Of a stretch of 64,000 nucleotides of DNA, positions 42,768 through 53,087 are shown one piece after another. The DNA comes from Streptomyces leeuwenhoekii (lineage in GTDB: Bacteria > Actinomycetota > Actinomycetes > Streptomycetales > Streptomycetaceae). The stretch is taken from positions 3,858,001 to 3,922,000 of the forward strand of contig NZ_LN831790.1 in the NCBI RefSeq assembly GCF_001013905.1. The letters are read 5' to 3'. The number at the start of each line of letters is the position of its first letter. Within the stretch, counting starts at the first letter, position 1. The notes under the pieces are model-generated. The model ran no database searches, was not told the origin of the DNA, and saw only the letters and a program-made list of their open reading frames with translations. The position numbers were made by a program, and so were the translations under genes.

Positions 42768-43592
42768 TCACGCGGCCCCGCGCTGCAGCGCCTCGCACAC
42801 CGCCGTCGACTCGCGGGCCCCCAGCCCCACGGCCTTGCCGCAGTGCGCGATCCAGGCGGCCATGCCCTCGGCAGTGCCGGAGAGGTAACCCTCGAACGCC
42901 GCGAGATAGGCCGTCCGGCCCAGTTCGGCGTGGCCCACCTCCGCCGGGCAGACGGACTTGGGATCCAGACCGCTGCCGACCAGCACGATGCGTTCGGCCG
43001 TGCGCGCCACCAGGCCGTTGTGGGAGACGAACGGGCGCAGCGCGAGGAGTTCGCCGTGCACGACGGCGGCCGTCACCAGCGCGGGCGCGGACCCCCCGGC
43101 GATGATCAGCCCGGCCAGGCCGTCCAGACGGGCGGAGACCTCGGCCGGACTCGGCAGCGGCAGATCCAGCAGCGGCTCGTCGACCGCCTCGCCCGCCTGG
43201 CGCGGACGCCCCACCTGCTCGGCGTGGTCCGCGGCGGCCACCAGATGCAGCCGGGCCAGCACCCGCAGCGGCGACTGCCGCCAGATGGACAGCAGTTGTC
43301 CCGCTTCCGCGGTCAGCCGCAGGGCCGCGCCCACGGTGCGTGCCTCGTCGTCGCCGCTGAAGTCGGTGCGCCGGCGCACCTCCTCCAGGGCCCAGTCGGC
43401 CCCGGACAGCGCCGCCGAGCCCCGGGCGCCGCGCAGCGCCGCCTCGGAGGTGATCTCGTTGCTGCGGCGCCGCATGATCCGGTGCCCGTAGACCCGGTCC
43501 ACGGCCTTGCGCACGGACTCCACGGAATCGGCCACTCCGGGCAAGGAGCCCAGGGCCGCGAGCGGATCGGCGGACGCGCCTGTCGTACTCAT
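42768..43592 (-). CDS. Degenerate Fic-fold protein
   Basis: 274 aa from ATG 43592. The region VVHGELLALRPFVSHNGLVA followed by RTAERIVL has the layout of a Fic motif (HPFxxGNGRxxR) but reads RPFVSHNGLVAR: catalytic histidine to arginine, glycine to histidine, arginine to leucine. It keeps the preceding helix pattern. Fic enzymes transfer AMP or other phospho groups; this one should be catalytically altered or inactive. Such proteins are annotated as oxidoreductase in Streptomyces, without sequence support. Function unknown. A perfect palindrome covers its start codon. Confidence 0.72.
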   Translation of the reverse strand: MSTTGASADPLAALGSLPGVADSVESVRKAVDRVYGHRIMRRRSNEITSEAALRGARGSAALSGADWALEEVRRRTDFSGDDEARTVGAALRLTAEAGQLLSIWRQSPLRVLARLHLVAAADHAEQVGRPRQAGEAVDEPLLDLPLPSPAEVSARLDGLAGLIIAGGSAPALVTAAVVHGELLALRPFVSHNGLVARTAERIVLVGSGLDPKSVCPAEVGHAELGRTAYLAAFEGYLSGTAEGMAAWIAHCGKAVGLGARESTAVCEALQRGAA

Positions 43593-43601
43593 GAGTACGA
43601 C
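43582..43601. promoter_or_regulatory. Perfect 20-bp palindrome on the start codon of the Fic-like gene
   Basis: GTCGTACTCATGAGTACGAC is fully self-complementary and the ATG at its centre (43592-43590) is the start codon. As DNA it can be an operator; as RNA it would form a hairpin at the ribosome entry site. Confidence 0.75.
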
Positions 43602-43679
43602 CCTACGCACACCGGCGCCACACCCCACGAAGGAGTGGTCTTCCTCACGCCCGTGCGCGACGCGGCGCGTCCGCGCCGC

Positions 43680-43685
43680 TACCGT
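43680..43685 (+). promoter_or_regulatory. Possible -10 of the CooC-like gene
   Basis: TACCGT ends nine bases before the A of ATG 43694, compatible with a leaderless transcript. No ribosome binding site precedes ATG. The -35 is weak. Confidence 0.4.
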
Positions 43686-43693
43686 TGGTGAAC

Positions 43694-44680
43694 ATGAAAA
43701 TTGCTTTCGTCGGGAAGGGCGGCAGCGGCAAGACGACGCTGTCCTCCCTGTTCATCCGCCATCTCGCCACCACCGGTGCGCCCGTCGTCGCGATCGACGC
43801 CGACATCAACCAGCACCTGGGGACCGCTCTCGGCCTCGACGAGGCGGAGGCCGCCGCGCTGCCCGCGATGGGCGAACGCCTGCCGCTGATCAAGGACTAC
43901 CTGCGCGGCGACAACCCGCGGATCGCCTCCGCCGAGACGATGATCAAGACGACGCCGCCGGGCGAGGGCTCCCGGCTGCTGCGGGTGCGCGAGGACAACC
44001 CGGTGTACGACGCCTGCGCCCGCCCGGTGGAACTGGAGGGCGGCACCGTCCGCCTGATGGTCACCGGCCCCTTCACGGACGACGACCTCGGGGTCGCCTG
44101 CTACCACTCCAAGACCGGAGCGGTCGAGCTGTGCCTGAACCACCTCGTCGACGGCCGTGACGAGTACGTCGTCGTCGACATGACGGCGGGCTCGGACTCG
44201 TTCGCCTCCGGCATGTTCACCCGCTTCGACCTCACCTTCCTCGTCGCCGAGCCGACCCGCAGGGGCGTTTCCGTCTACCGCCAGTACAAGGAGTACGCCG
44301 CCGACTACGGCGTCGCCCTGAAGGTCGTCGGCAACAAGGTGCACGGCCCGGACGATCTCGACTTCCTCCGCGCGGAGGTCGGGGAGGACCTGCTCGTGAC
44401 GGTCGGGCACTCGGACTGGGTGCGCGCCCTGGAGAAGGGCCGGCCGCCCCGGTTCGGCACCCTGGAGGAGGCCAACCGCCAGGCGCTGCGCACCCTTCAG
44501 GCGGCCGCCGACGCGACGTACGAGCTGCGGGACTGGGAGCGCTACACCCGCCAGATGGTCCACTTCCACCTGAAGAACGCCCGCTCCTGGGGCAACGAGC
44601 GGACGGGGGCCGACCTGGAAGCCCAGGTCGACCCCGGATTCGTCCTCGGCGAGGGAGTGGTGGCGGCGGTTAGTGCCTGA
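43694..44680 (+). CDS. CooC/ArsA-like P-loop ATPase
   Basis: About 328 aa from ATG 43694 (MKIAFVGKGGSGKTTLSSLF), a deviant Walker A of the SIMIBI class, followed by the metal or partner switch IDADINQHLG, and D-x-x-A-G-type VVDMTAGSDSF. CooC-like proteins insert nickel into carbon monoxide dehydrogenase, but no CODH genes are visible. It is divergent from the Fic-like gene and its last 11 bases overlap the convergent deacetylase gene. The C-terminal 40 residues are variable. Substrate unknown. Confidence 0.82.
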   Translation: MKIAFVGKGGSGKTTLSSLFIRHLATTGAPVVAIDADINQHLGTALGLDEAEAAALPAMGERLPLIKDYLRGDNPRIASAETMIKTTPPGEGSRLLRVREDNPVYDACARPVELEGGTVRLMVTGPFTDDDLGVACYHSKTGAVELCLNHLVDGRDEYVVVDMTAGSDSFASGMFTRFDLTFLVAEPTRRGVSVYRQYKEYAADYGVALKVVGNKVHGPDDLDFLRAEVGEDLLVTVGHSDWVRALEKGRPPRFGTLEEANRQALRTLQAAADATYELRDWERYTRQMVHFHLKNARSWGNERTGADLEAQVDPGFVLGEGVVAAVSA

Positions 44681-45941
44681 CGGCCGGCGCCCCGGGCACG
44701 CCCCGGGGCGCCGGGGCGGGCGCGGCGGACAGGAAGGACGCCCAGCCCTGTTTGGGGGCCTCGCCGACCTTCAGGGTGCGCAGCTTGCGCAGGGTCGCGG
44801 GGTCCTGGGCGTCCAGCCAGTCCACGAGCTGCCGGAAGGAGACGCAGCGCACGTCCTCCTTGGTGCACACGTGCTCGACGACCTCCTCGACGGCGCGCAT
44901 GTAGGTGCCGCCGTTCCAGGACTCGAAGTGGTTGCCGATGATCAGCGGTGCGCGGTTGCCGCGGTAGGCCCGGTAGAAGCCCTGGAGGAGGCCGTCGCGC
45001 ATCTCGTCGCCCCAGCGGCCGTGCTGCGAAGGGTCGCCCTGGGTGGTGGTGCCCGACTGGTTGACCATGAAGTTGTAGTCCATGGTGAGCTGCTCGAAGG
45101 AGTGCCCCGGGAACGGGACCAGTTGCATCGACAGGTCCCACAGCCCTTCCTTCTTCTGCGGCCAGACCTGATCGTTGACGCCGCTGCTGTCGTACCGGAA
45201 GCCCAGCTCGCGGGCGGCCTTCAGGAAGTTCTCCCGGCCCTCCAGGCAGGGCGTGCGGGCACCGATCAGCTCCTTGTCGTAGTCGAAGGGCAGCGGGGCG
45301 GCCGTCGTCATCCCGGTGTTGGTCTTCCAGGTCTTGACGAATCGTTTCGCCTGGGCGATCTCGTCCTTCCACTCCTCCGCCGACCAGTCGCCGACCCCGC
45401 CCGTGCCACCGCAGAAGTGGCCGTTGAAGTGGGTGCCGATCTCGTTGCCCTCCAGCCACGCCAGGCGTAGCTGCTCCACGGTGTCGGCGATCCCCCGCGT
45501 GTCGTTGAAGCCGATGTCGGAACGGCCCGGGGAGTGCTGCGGCGGCCGGTACAGCTCGCGCTTCTCCTCCGGCAGCAGGTACACCCCGCTGAGGAAGTAC
45601 GTCATCGTCGCGTCGTTGTCCTTGGCGACCTTGCGGAAGTGGGAGAACAGCTTCTGGCTGTCCTCTCCCGCACCGTCCCAGGAGAACACCACGAACTGCG
45701 GCGGCTTCCGTCCGGGCTTGAGGCGCTCGGGCCGGGGCAGGCGCGGCTGGGCCCCGGTGTAGGCGGTGGAGCCGTCGCCGATCAGTCCGAGCGCGCTCCT
45801 GGGAGCCGGGGCGGGCGTCGCCTCGTTCGGGCCGTGCGCTCCTTCCCGCGACGCTCCGGTGCCGGTTCCGCAGCCGGCGAGCGCCGCGGCGCAGACCGCG
45901 GTGACCGCGGCTCCCGCGGCGATTCTGTGGGTGGCGGCCAT
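44670..45941 (-). CDS. Polysaccharide deacetylase-like lipoprotein
   Basis: 423 aa. Signal peptide with lipobox (AAALAGC, Cys about 24), then a CE4-like fold: VVFSWDGAGED (Asp about 89), GTHFNGHF with the metal H-x3-H pair, RTPCLEGRENF region and YNFMVNQSGTTT. Probably a membrane-anchored enzyme acting on cell-wall or extracellular glycan; catalytic set not complete by eye, so substrate unknown. It overlaps the CooC-like gene tail to tail by 11 bp. Confidence 0.8.
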   Translation of the reverse strand: MAATHRIAAGAAVTAVCAAALAGCGTGTGASREGAHGPNEATPAPAPRSALGLIGDGSTAYTGAQPRLPRPERLKPGRKPPQFVVFSWDGAGEDSQKLFSHFRKVAKDNDATMTYFLSGVYLLPEEKRELYRPPQHSPGRSDIGFNDTRGIADTVEQLRLAWLEGNEIGTHFNGHFCGGTGGVGDWSAEEWKDEIAQAKRFVKTWKTNTGMTTAAPLPFDYDKELIGARTPCLEGRENFLKAARELGFRYDSSGVNDQVWPQKKEGLWDLSMQLVPFPGHSFEQLTMDYNFMVNQSGTTTQGDPSQHGRWGDEMRDGLLQGFYRAYRGNRAPLIIGNHFESWNGGTYMRAVEEVVEHVCTKEDVRCVSFRQLVDWLDAQDPATLRKLRTLKVGEAPKQGWASFLSAAPAPAPRGVPGAPAVRH

Positions 45942-46274
45942 GTTCCGCCCACCTTCTTTCCTTCTCTCGGGGCCAACGCTGATGGGGGGCGAGTGCTGTG
46001 CCGGGCGGTGCCGTCAGCGCTGGTCAAGGTCGCACGGAGAAGAGAAGGAATTAATACGACAAGCCGACTAAAGGGCTGTTTCACTCGTCAGAGTGGGTTA
46101 TTAGGCCGTTTGCGTGGATAATCTATGCCTCCCCTTTACTCCGCATTACGATCCATTTACTGAGCGTTGTCACATCCCGCCGCTTGACGCCGTGCCCCAC
46201 GGCCGCGCCACCCCCGCCCCACGCGGGGGACCCCCCTGTACCGCGACCGCGTAGCCCCGGAGGAGACGGGAAAC
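45942..46274. other. Divergent regulatory region between deacetylase and SulP genes
   Basis: 333 bp. The part 46030-46160 is strikingly AT-rich for this genome. It holds the small hairpin CACTC-TGAC-GAGTG (about 46083-46096), and -10-like TATTAAT (leftward) and TACGAT (46149-46154, rightward). No ORF supported. Confidence 0.45.
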
Positions 46275-48614
46275 ATGTCAGCCTGCGTCCCCACCCGCAC
46301 CGACGACTCGGCTCCGAGCCAACACCTTCACGAGCCCCCCAGTCCGCCGCACCGGCCCGGCCGCTTCCGCATCGCGGGAGCCGACGTGTCGGCCTCGATC
46401 GCGGTCTTCCTGATCGCCCTGCCCCTGTCCCTGGGCATCGCCCTCGCCACCGGCGCCCCCCTCCAGGCCGGCCTCGTCGCCGCCGCGGTGGGCGGGATCG
46501 TCGTCGGACGGCTGGGCGGCTGCCCGCTCCAGGTCAGCGGCCCGGCCGCCGGTCTCACGGTGGTCACCGCCGACCTCATCCAGCAGTACGGCTGGCGCGC
46601 GACCTGCGCCATCACCGTGTGCGCCGGCGTCGCCCAGCTCGGCCTCGGCTGCCTGCGGGTGGCGCGCACCGCGCTCGCCGTCAGCCCCGCCATCGTGCAC
46701 GGCATGCTCGCCGGCATCGGCGTCACCATCGCCGTCGCCCAGTTGCACATCGTCCTCGGCGGCACCCCGCAGAGTTCCGTCCCGGACAATCTGCGAGCCC
46801 TGCCCGGCCAGTTGGCCGACCTGCGTCCGGCCTCGGTGTCCGTGAGCGCGCTGACCCTGATCCTCCTGATGCTGTGGCCCCGGCTGCCCGGCCGGGCCGG
46901 GCGAATCCTGCGCAAGGTCCCGGCCGCGCTCGTCGCCGTCGCCGGATCCACCGCGGTCGCGGCGCTCGCCGGGCTCCGGCTGCCCAAGGTCGACCTGCCC
47001 TCCTGGAGCAACCACGCCCTGGCCACCCTGCCCGACGGCCCCGTGCTCGGCCTGATCGCCGCCGTGCTGACCATCACGCTCGTGTGCAGCGTGCAGTCAC
47101 TGCTCGGCGCGGTCGCCGTGGACAAGCTGGTCGCCGCCCGCCCGGACCTCTCCGGCCGCGTCGCCCGCTCCGACCTGGACCGGGAGCTGCTCGGCCAGGG
47201 CGCCGCCAACATCGCCTCCGGCGCGCTCGGCGGCCTGCCCATCGCGGGCGTGGCCGTCCGCAGCACGGCGAACGTGAACGCGGGCGCCGTGAGCCGGAAC
47301 TCCACCATGCTGCACGGCGGTCTCGTGGTGATCGCCGCGCTGCTGACCGCCCCGGCCCTGGAGCTCATCCCGCTCGCCTCGCTCGCCGCCCTGGTGATGT
47401 CCGTCGGCATCCAGATGGTGTCCCTGAACCACATCCGCACGGTGACCCGCCACCGCGAGGTGCTGGTCTACGCGGTCACCACCGCCGGCGTGATCAGCTT
47501 CGGCGTCCTGGAGGGCGTCGCGTTCGGGGTCGCCGTCGCCGTGGCCGTCGCCCTGCACCGCCTGACCCGTACCCGCATCTCGCACGAGGAGCGGGAAGGA
47601 GTCCACCACGTCCTGGTGCGGGGACAGTTGACGTTCCTCGCGGTGCCGCGGCTCAGCCGCGCCCTGCATCTGGTCCCGCACGGGACCGCCGCCGTGGTCG
47701 AGCTGGACGGCTCGTTCATGGACCACGCGGCGTACGAGACGCTGCAGGACTGGCAGAAGACGCACACCGCGCAGGGCGGCACGGTCGACATCACCGGCCG
47801 CCGCCCCGGCATGCGCATCTCCGAGCCCGCCGACTCCGGCGACTGCCGTTGCAGCCCCTGGACGCCCTGGCGCAACCACCAGTGCCACGAACACCCGCCG
47901 GCCGCGCCCGAATCCGGCGGTGCGACGGGGGCCGCCGCCGAGCCGGGCGGGCACGAACTGGCGCGCGGCATCAGCGCGTTCCAGCGCAACACGGCCCCCC
48001 TGGTGCGCGGCGAGCTGGCCCGGCTCGCCCGGGAGGGACAGCGCCCCTCGCAGCTCTTCCTGACCTGCGCCGACTCACGGCTGGTCACCTCGATGATCAC
48101 CTCCAGCGGTCCGGGCGACCTGTTCGTGGTGCGCAACGTGGGCAATCTGGTGCCGCTGCCCGGCGAGGAGAGCGGCGACGACTCGGTGTCCGCCGCGATC
48201 GAGTACGCGGTGGACGTGCTGAAGGTGCGGTCCATCACGGTCTGCGGGCACTCCGGGTGCGGCGCCATGCAGGCGTTGATGAGCTCGGAGCCGGGTGGTG
48301 CGCAGACGCCCCTCAAACGGTGGCTGCGGCACGGGCTGCCCAGCCTGGAGCGCATGGCCGGCACCGGCGGCTCCCCGGTCCGGCTGGCCGGGCGCGAGCC
48401 CGCCGACGCGGTCGAGCAGCTCTGCCTGACCAACGTGGTGCAGCAGTTGGAGCACCTGGGCGCCCACGACTCGGTACGCCGGGCCCTCCAGGCGGGTGAA
48501 CTGGCGCTGCAAGGGATGTACTTCCACGTGGGCGAGGCCCAGGCGTACCTGCTCTCCGCCGAGGAGGGCGACGGGGTGTTCGCCCTCGTACAGGAGGTCG
48601 GCCAGCCCGCCTGA
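46275..48614 (+). CDS. SulP transporter fused to beta-carbonic anhydrase
   Basis: 779 aa. SulP membrane domain with 10-12 segments (about 30-425), a STAS-like domain (about 435-500: LTFLAVPRLSRALHLVPHG, ELDGSFMDHAAYETL), a proline-rich linker with cysteines (GDCRCSPWTPWRNHQCHEHP), and a beta-class carbonic anhydrase (about 560-775) with zinc ligands CADSR (Cys about 598) and HSGCG (His about 657, Cys 660). Carries bicarbonate or another anion and hydrates CO2 on the inner face. The layout agrees with known actinobacterial SulP-CA fusions. GTG alternatives not preferred; ATG 46275. Confidence 0.93.
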   Translation: MSACVPTRTDDSAPSQHLHEPPSPPHRPGRFRIAGADVSASIAVFLIALPLSLGIALATGAPLQAGLVAAAVGGIVVGRLGGCPLQVSGPAAGLTVVTADLIQQYGWRATCAITVCAGVAQLGLGCLRVARTALAVSPAIVHGMLAGIGVTIAVAQLHIVLGGTPQSSVPDNLRALPGQLADLRPASVSVSALTLILLMLWPRLPGRAGRILRKVPAALVAVAGSTAVAALAGLRLPKVDLPSWSNHALATLPDGPVLGLIAAVLTITLVCSVQSLLGAVAVDKLVAARPDLSGRVARSDLDRELLGQGAANIASGALGGLPIAGVAVRSTANVNAGAVSRNSTMLHGGLVVIAALLTAPALELIPLASLAALVMSVGIQMVSLNHIRTVTRHREVLVYAVTTAGVISFGVLEGVAFGVAVAVAVALHRLTRTRISHEEREGVHHVLVRGQLTFLAVPRLSRALHLVPHGTAAVVELDGSFMDHAAYETLQDWQKTHTAQGGTVDITGRRPGMRISEPADSGDCRCSPWTPWRNHQCHEHPPAAPESGGATGAAAEPGGHELARGISAFQRNTAPLVRGELARLAREGQRPSQLFLTCADSRLVTSMITSSGPGDLFVVRNVGNLVPLPGEESGDDSVSAAIEYAVDVLKVRSITVCGHSGCGAMQALMSSEPGGAQTPLKRWLRHGLPSLERMAGTGGSPVRLAGREPADAVEQLCLTNVVQQLEHLGAHDSVRRALQAGELALQGMYFHVGEAQAYLLSAEEGDGVFALVQEVGQPA

Positions 48615-48900
48615 CCCTGGCGCGGTGCAGCGGTGCGCGGTCCGCCCCGGCGCGGGCCGCGCACCGGCGTGCCGGGGGCGGCGGCGCCCGCCGGGTGCGA
48701 GCGGCCGGTCCGGCCTGAACTCCCCCCGCCCGGCATCCGTGGGTAGGGATGACCGGGGACCGCCCGGACCTCTGCCGGAGAGACCGGCACCGGGGCCCCA
48801 CAGGTCTAAACCAATAACCCGTCGGCCCTTGTCACCGGCCCCTCGTGTCTGATGAGCTGTGGCCTGGGACACAGCGCACACCCTGAGAAAGGGAGATGTC

Positions 48901-50856
<1,956 letters not shown>

Positions 50857-50886
50857 CCTGCGCCCGGCCGGGACTGGACGGCCGCC

Positions 50887-50925
50887 GCGAGGGCACCCGG
50901 CGCTGTGCGCGCCGGGTGCCCTCGC
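50887..50925 (+). terminator. acsA terminator
   Basis: Perfect 17-bp stem GCGAGGGCACCCGGCGC with its complement at 50909-50925 and a 5-nt loop TGTGC, 31 nt past the stop. Confidence 0.93.
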
Positions 50926-51080
50926 GCTCCGGGACACCTCCCGGTACGAAGATCATCCGGTCAGCTCCTCGCACATTAGGTAAGCTAAGGAACGCGTAAA
51001 AGACACAACAAGATCCTCATGGTGCGCCGGGAAGTCTGGTCGGCACGTGTTCCGTGCTGCCCACAAACGGAGGTCTCCCC

Positions 51081-52511
51081 GTGCCCGCGCCCCGCACCAC
51101 CCGCAAGCTCTTCGGCCGTCTCTCGCTGCCGGAGCGGACCTTCGTCACCGACGCGCTGCGCACCGAGACCGTGGGCGGGGTGCTGCTGCTGGCCGCCGCC
51201 ATCGCGGCCCTGATCTGGGCGAACATACCCGCGCTGCACGACAGCTACGAGAGCATCAGCCACTTCCACTTCGGCCCCGGCACCCTCGGCCTGAACCTGT
51301 CGGTCGCCCACTGGGCCGCGGACGGGCTGCTCGCGATCTTCTTCTTCGTCGCCGGGATCGAGCTCAAGCGCGAACTCGTCGCCGGCGACCTCAAGGACCC
51401 CAAGGCCGCCGCCCTGCCGGTCGTGGCGGCCCTGTGCGGCATGGCCGCACCGGCGCTGGTCTACACCGTCACCAGCGTCGCCGGGGGCGGTTCCCTGGCG
51501 GGCTGGGCGGTGCCCACCGCCACCGACATCGCCTTCGCGCTGGCCGTCCTCGCCGTCATCGGCACCTCGCTGCCGAGCGCCCTGCGGGCCTTCCTGCTGA
51601 CTCTCGCCGTCGTCGACGACCTGTTCGCCATCCTGATCATCGCGGTCTTCTTCACCGAGTCGCTGAACTTCGCCGCGCTCGGCGGTGCCGTCGCGGGTCT
51701 CGCCGTCTTCTGGCTGCTGCTGCGCACGGGCGTGCGCGGCTGGTACGTCTACATCCCGCTGGCGCTCGTCATCTGGGGCCTGATGTACAACAGCGGCGTC
51801 CACGCCACCATCGCCGGTGTCGCCATGGGCCTGATGCTGCGCTGCCACCGCAGGGAGGGCGAGGAGCACTCCCCGGGCGAGCACATCGAGCACCTGGTAC
51901 GGCCCCTGTCGGCGGGCCTGGCCGTACCGCTGTTCGCCCTGTTCAGCGCGGGCGTGTCCGTCTCCGGCGGGGCGCTCGCCGACGTGTTCACCCGGCCGGA
52001 GACGCTCGGGGTGGTCCTCGGGCTCGTCGTCGGCAAGACGCTCGGCATCTTCGGCGGCACCTGGCTGACGGCGCGTTTCACCCGGGCCTCGCTCAGCGAC
52101 GAGCTCGCCTGGGCCGACGTCTTCGCGGTGGCGACGCTGGCCGGGATCGGCTTCACCGTCTCGCTGCTCATCGGCGAGCTGGCCTTCGAGGGCGACGCGG
52201 CGCTGACCGCTGAGGTCAAGGCCGCCGTCCTGAGCGGCTCCCTGATCGCGGCCTGCCTGGCGACCGTGCTGCTGCGCATCCGGAACGCCAAGTACCGCAA
52301 GCTGACCGAGGCCGAGGAGCGCGACGAGGACCTCAGCGGCATCCCGGACATCTACGAGGAGGACGACCCGGCCTACCACCTGCGCATGGCCGCCATCTAC
52401 GACCGGAAGGCCGCCGAGCACCGGCGGATCGCCCAGGAGAAGACCGCCGAGCGCCACGGGGTTGCCGAAGTGGCGGGCGGGGCAGGCGAGGAGAGCGACG
52501 GTCCGGCATGA
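51081..52511 (+). CDS. nhaA: Na+/H+ antiporter NhaA
   Basis: 476 aa from GTG 51081, preceded by GGAGG (51069-51073). Eleven to twelve transmembrane segments with the paired aspartates in LAVVDDLFAILII (about 178-179) and TATDIAFALAVLA (discontinuous helix IV). The C terminus (about 420-476) is a charged cytoplasmic tail (EEDDPAYHLRMAAIYDRKAA) longer than in E. coli NhaA (388 aa). Exchanges Na+ or Li+ for protons. Confidence 0.94.
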   Translation: MPAPRTTRKLFGRLSLPERTFVTDALRTETVGGVLLLAAAIAALIWANIPALHDSYESISHFHFGPGTLGLNLSVAHWAADGLLAIFFFVAGIELKRELVAGDLKDPKAAALPVVAALCGMAAPALVYTVTSVAGGGSLAGWAVPTATDIAFALAVLAVIGTSLPSALRAFLLTLAVVDDLFAILIIAVFFTESLNFAALGGAVAGLAVFWLLLRTGVRGWYVYIPLALVIWGLMYNSGVHATIAGVAMGLMLRCHRREGEEHSPGEHIEHLVRPLSAGLAVPLFALFSAGVSVSGGALADVFTRPETLGVVLGLVVGKTLGIFGGTWLTARFTRASLSDELAWADVFAVATLAGIGFTVSLLIGELAFEGDAALTAEVKAAVLSGSLIAACLATVLLRIRNAKYRKLTEAEERDEDLSGIPDIYEEDDPAYHLRMAAIYDRKAAEHRRIAQEKTAERHGVAEVAGGAGEESDGPA

Positions 52512-52598
52512 TCTGACGAGACGGTACAAAAGACGGGACCGTACGCAGTCGGGAAGAGACGGCAGCCACGGAACCGCAGGCACGAGAGGGAGACCGCG

Positions 52599-53087
52599 AT
52601 GAGCGCACCCGACGGCAGCCCGGTCGGCACCGAACGCAGCATCGGCCAGCTGTTCGCCTCGGCGACCACGGAATTGTCGGCGCTGGTGCACGACGAGATC
52701 GCGCTGGCCAAGGCGCAGCTCAAGCAGGACGTCAAGCGCGGCGCGACCAGCGGCGGGGCCTTCTCGCTGGCGGGCGCGATGCTGCTGTTCTCGCTGCCGA
52801 TGCTGAACTTCGCCCTCGCCTACGGCATCCGCACCTGGAGCCACTGGAACCTGGCGATCTGCTTCCTGCTGTCCTTCGCGGCCAATGTGCTGGTCGCCGC
52901 GGCCCTCGCGCTGATCGGCGTGGTCTTCGCCAAGAAGGCCAGGAAGGGCCGCGGACCGCAGAAGGTCGCCGCCTCGGTGAAGCAGACCGCGGGCGTGCTG
53001 CAGAAGGCCAAGCCGCACCCGCGGGCGGAGCTGCCGCAGGACCGCGGTCCCGAGGCCATCGAGGCTGTGGCACGCTCGTCCTCATGA
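52599..53087 (+). CDS. Phage-holin-like/Actinobacterial holin-X family membrane protein
   Basis: 162 aa. Region ELSALVHDEIALAKAQLKQD followed by VKRG is the amphipathic pattern of the phage_holin_3_6 family (PF07332), with two transmembrane helices (SLAGAMLLFSLPMLNFALAY, LLSFAANVLVAAALALIGVV). Actinobacterial members are housekeeping proteins, not phage genes. It overlaps the hydrolase gene (ATGA). Confidence 0.85.
   Translation: MSAPDGSPVGTERSIGQLFASATTELSALVHDEIALAKAQLKQDVKRGATSGGAFSLAGAMLLFSLPMLNFALAYGIRTWSHWNLAICFLLSFAANVLVAAALALIGVVFAKKARKGRGPQKVAASVKQTAGVLQKAKPHPRAELPQDRGPEAIEAVARSSS

Noticed and set aside
50965..50995. Iron-box-like sequence TTAGGTAAGCTAAGG before nhaA
   Set aside because: Only the left half matches the IdeR/DmdR pattern; the right half fails and nhaA is not an expected iron target.
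52599..53087. Prophage remnant indicated by the holin-like gene
   Set aside because: The family is a widespread actinobacterial membrane protein and its neighbours are housekeeping genes.
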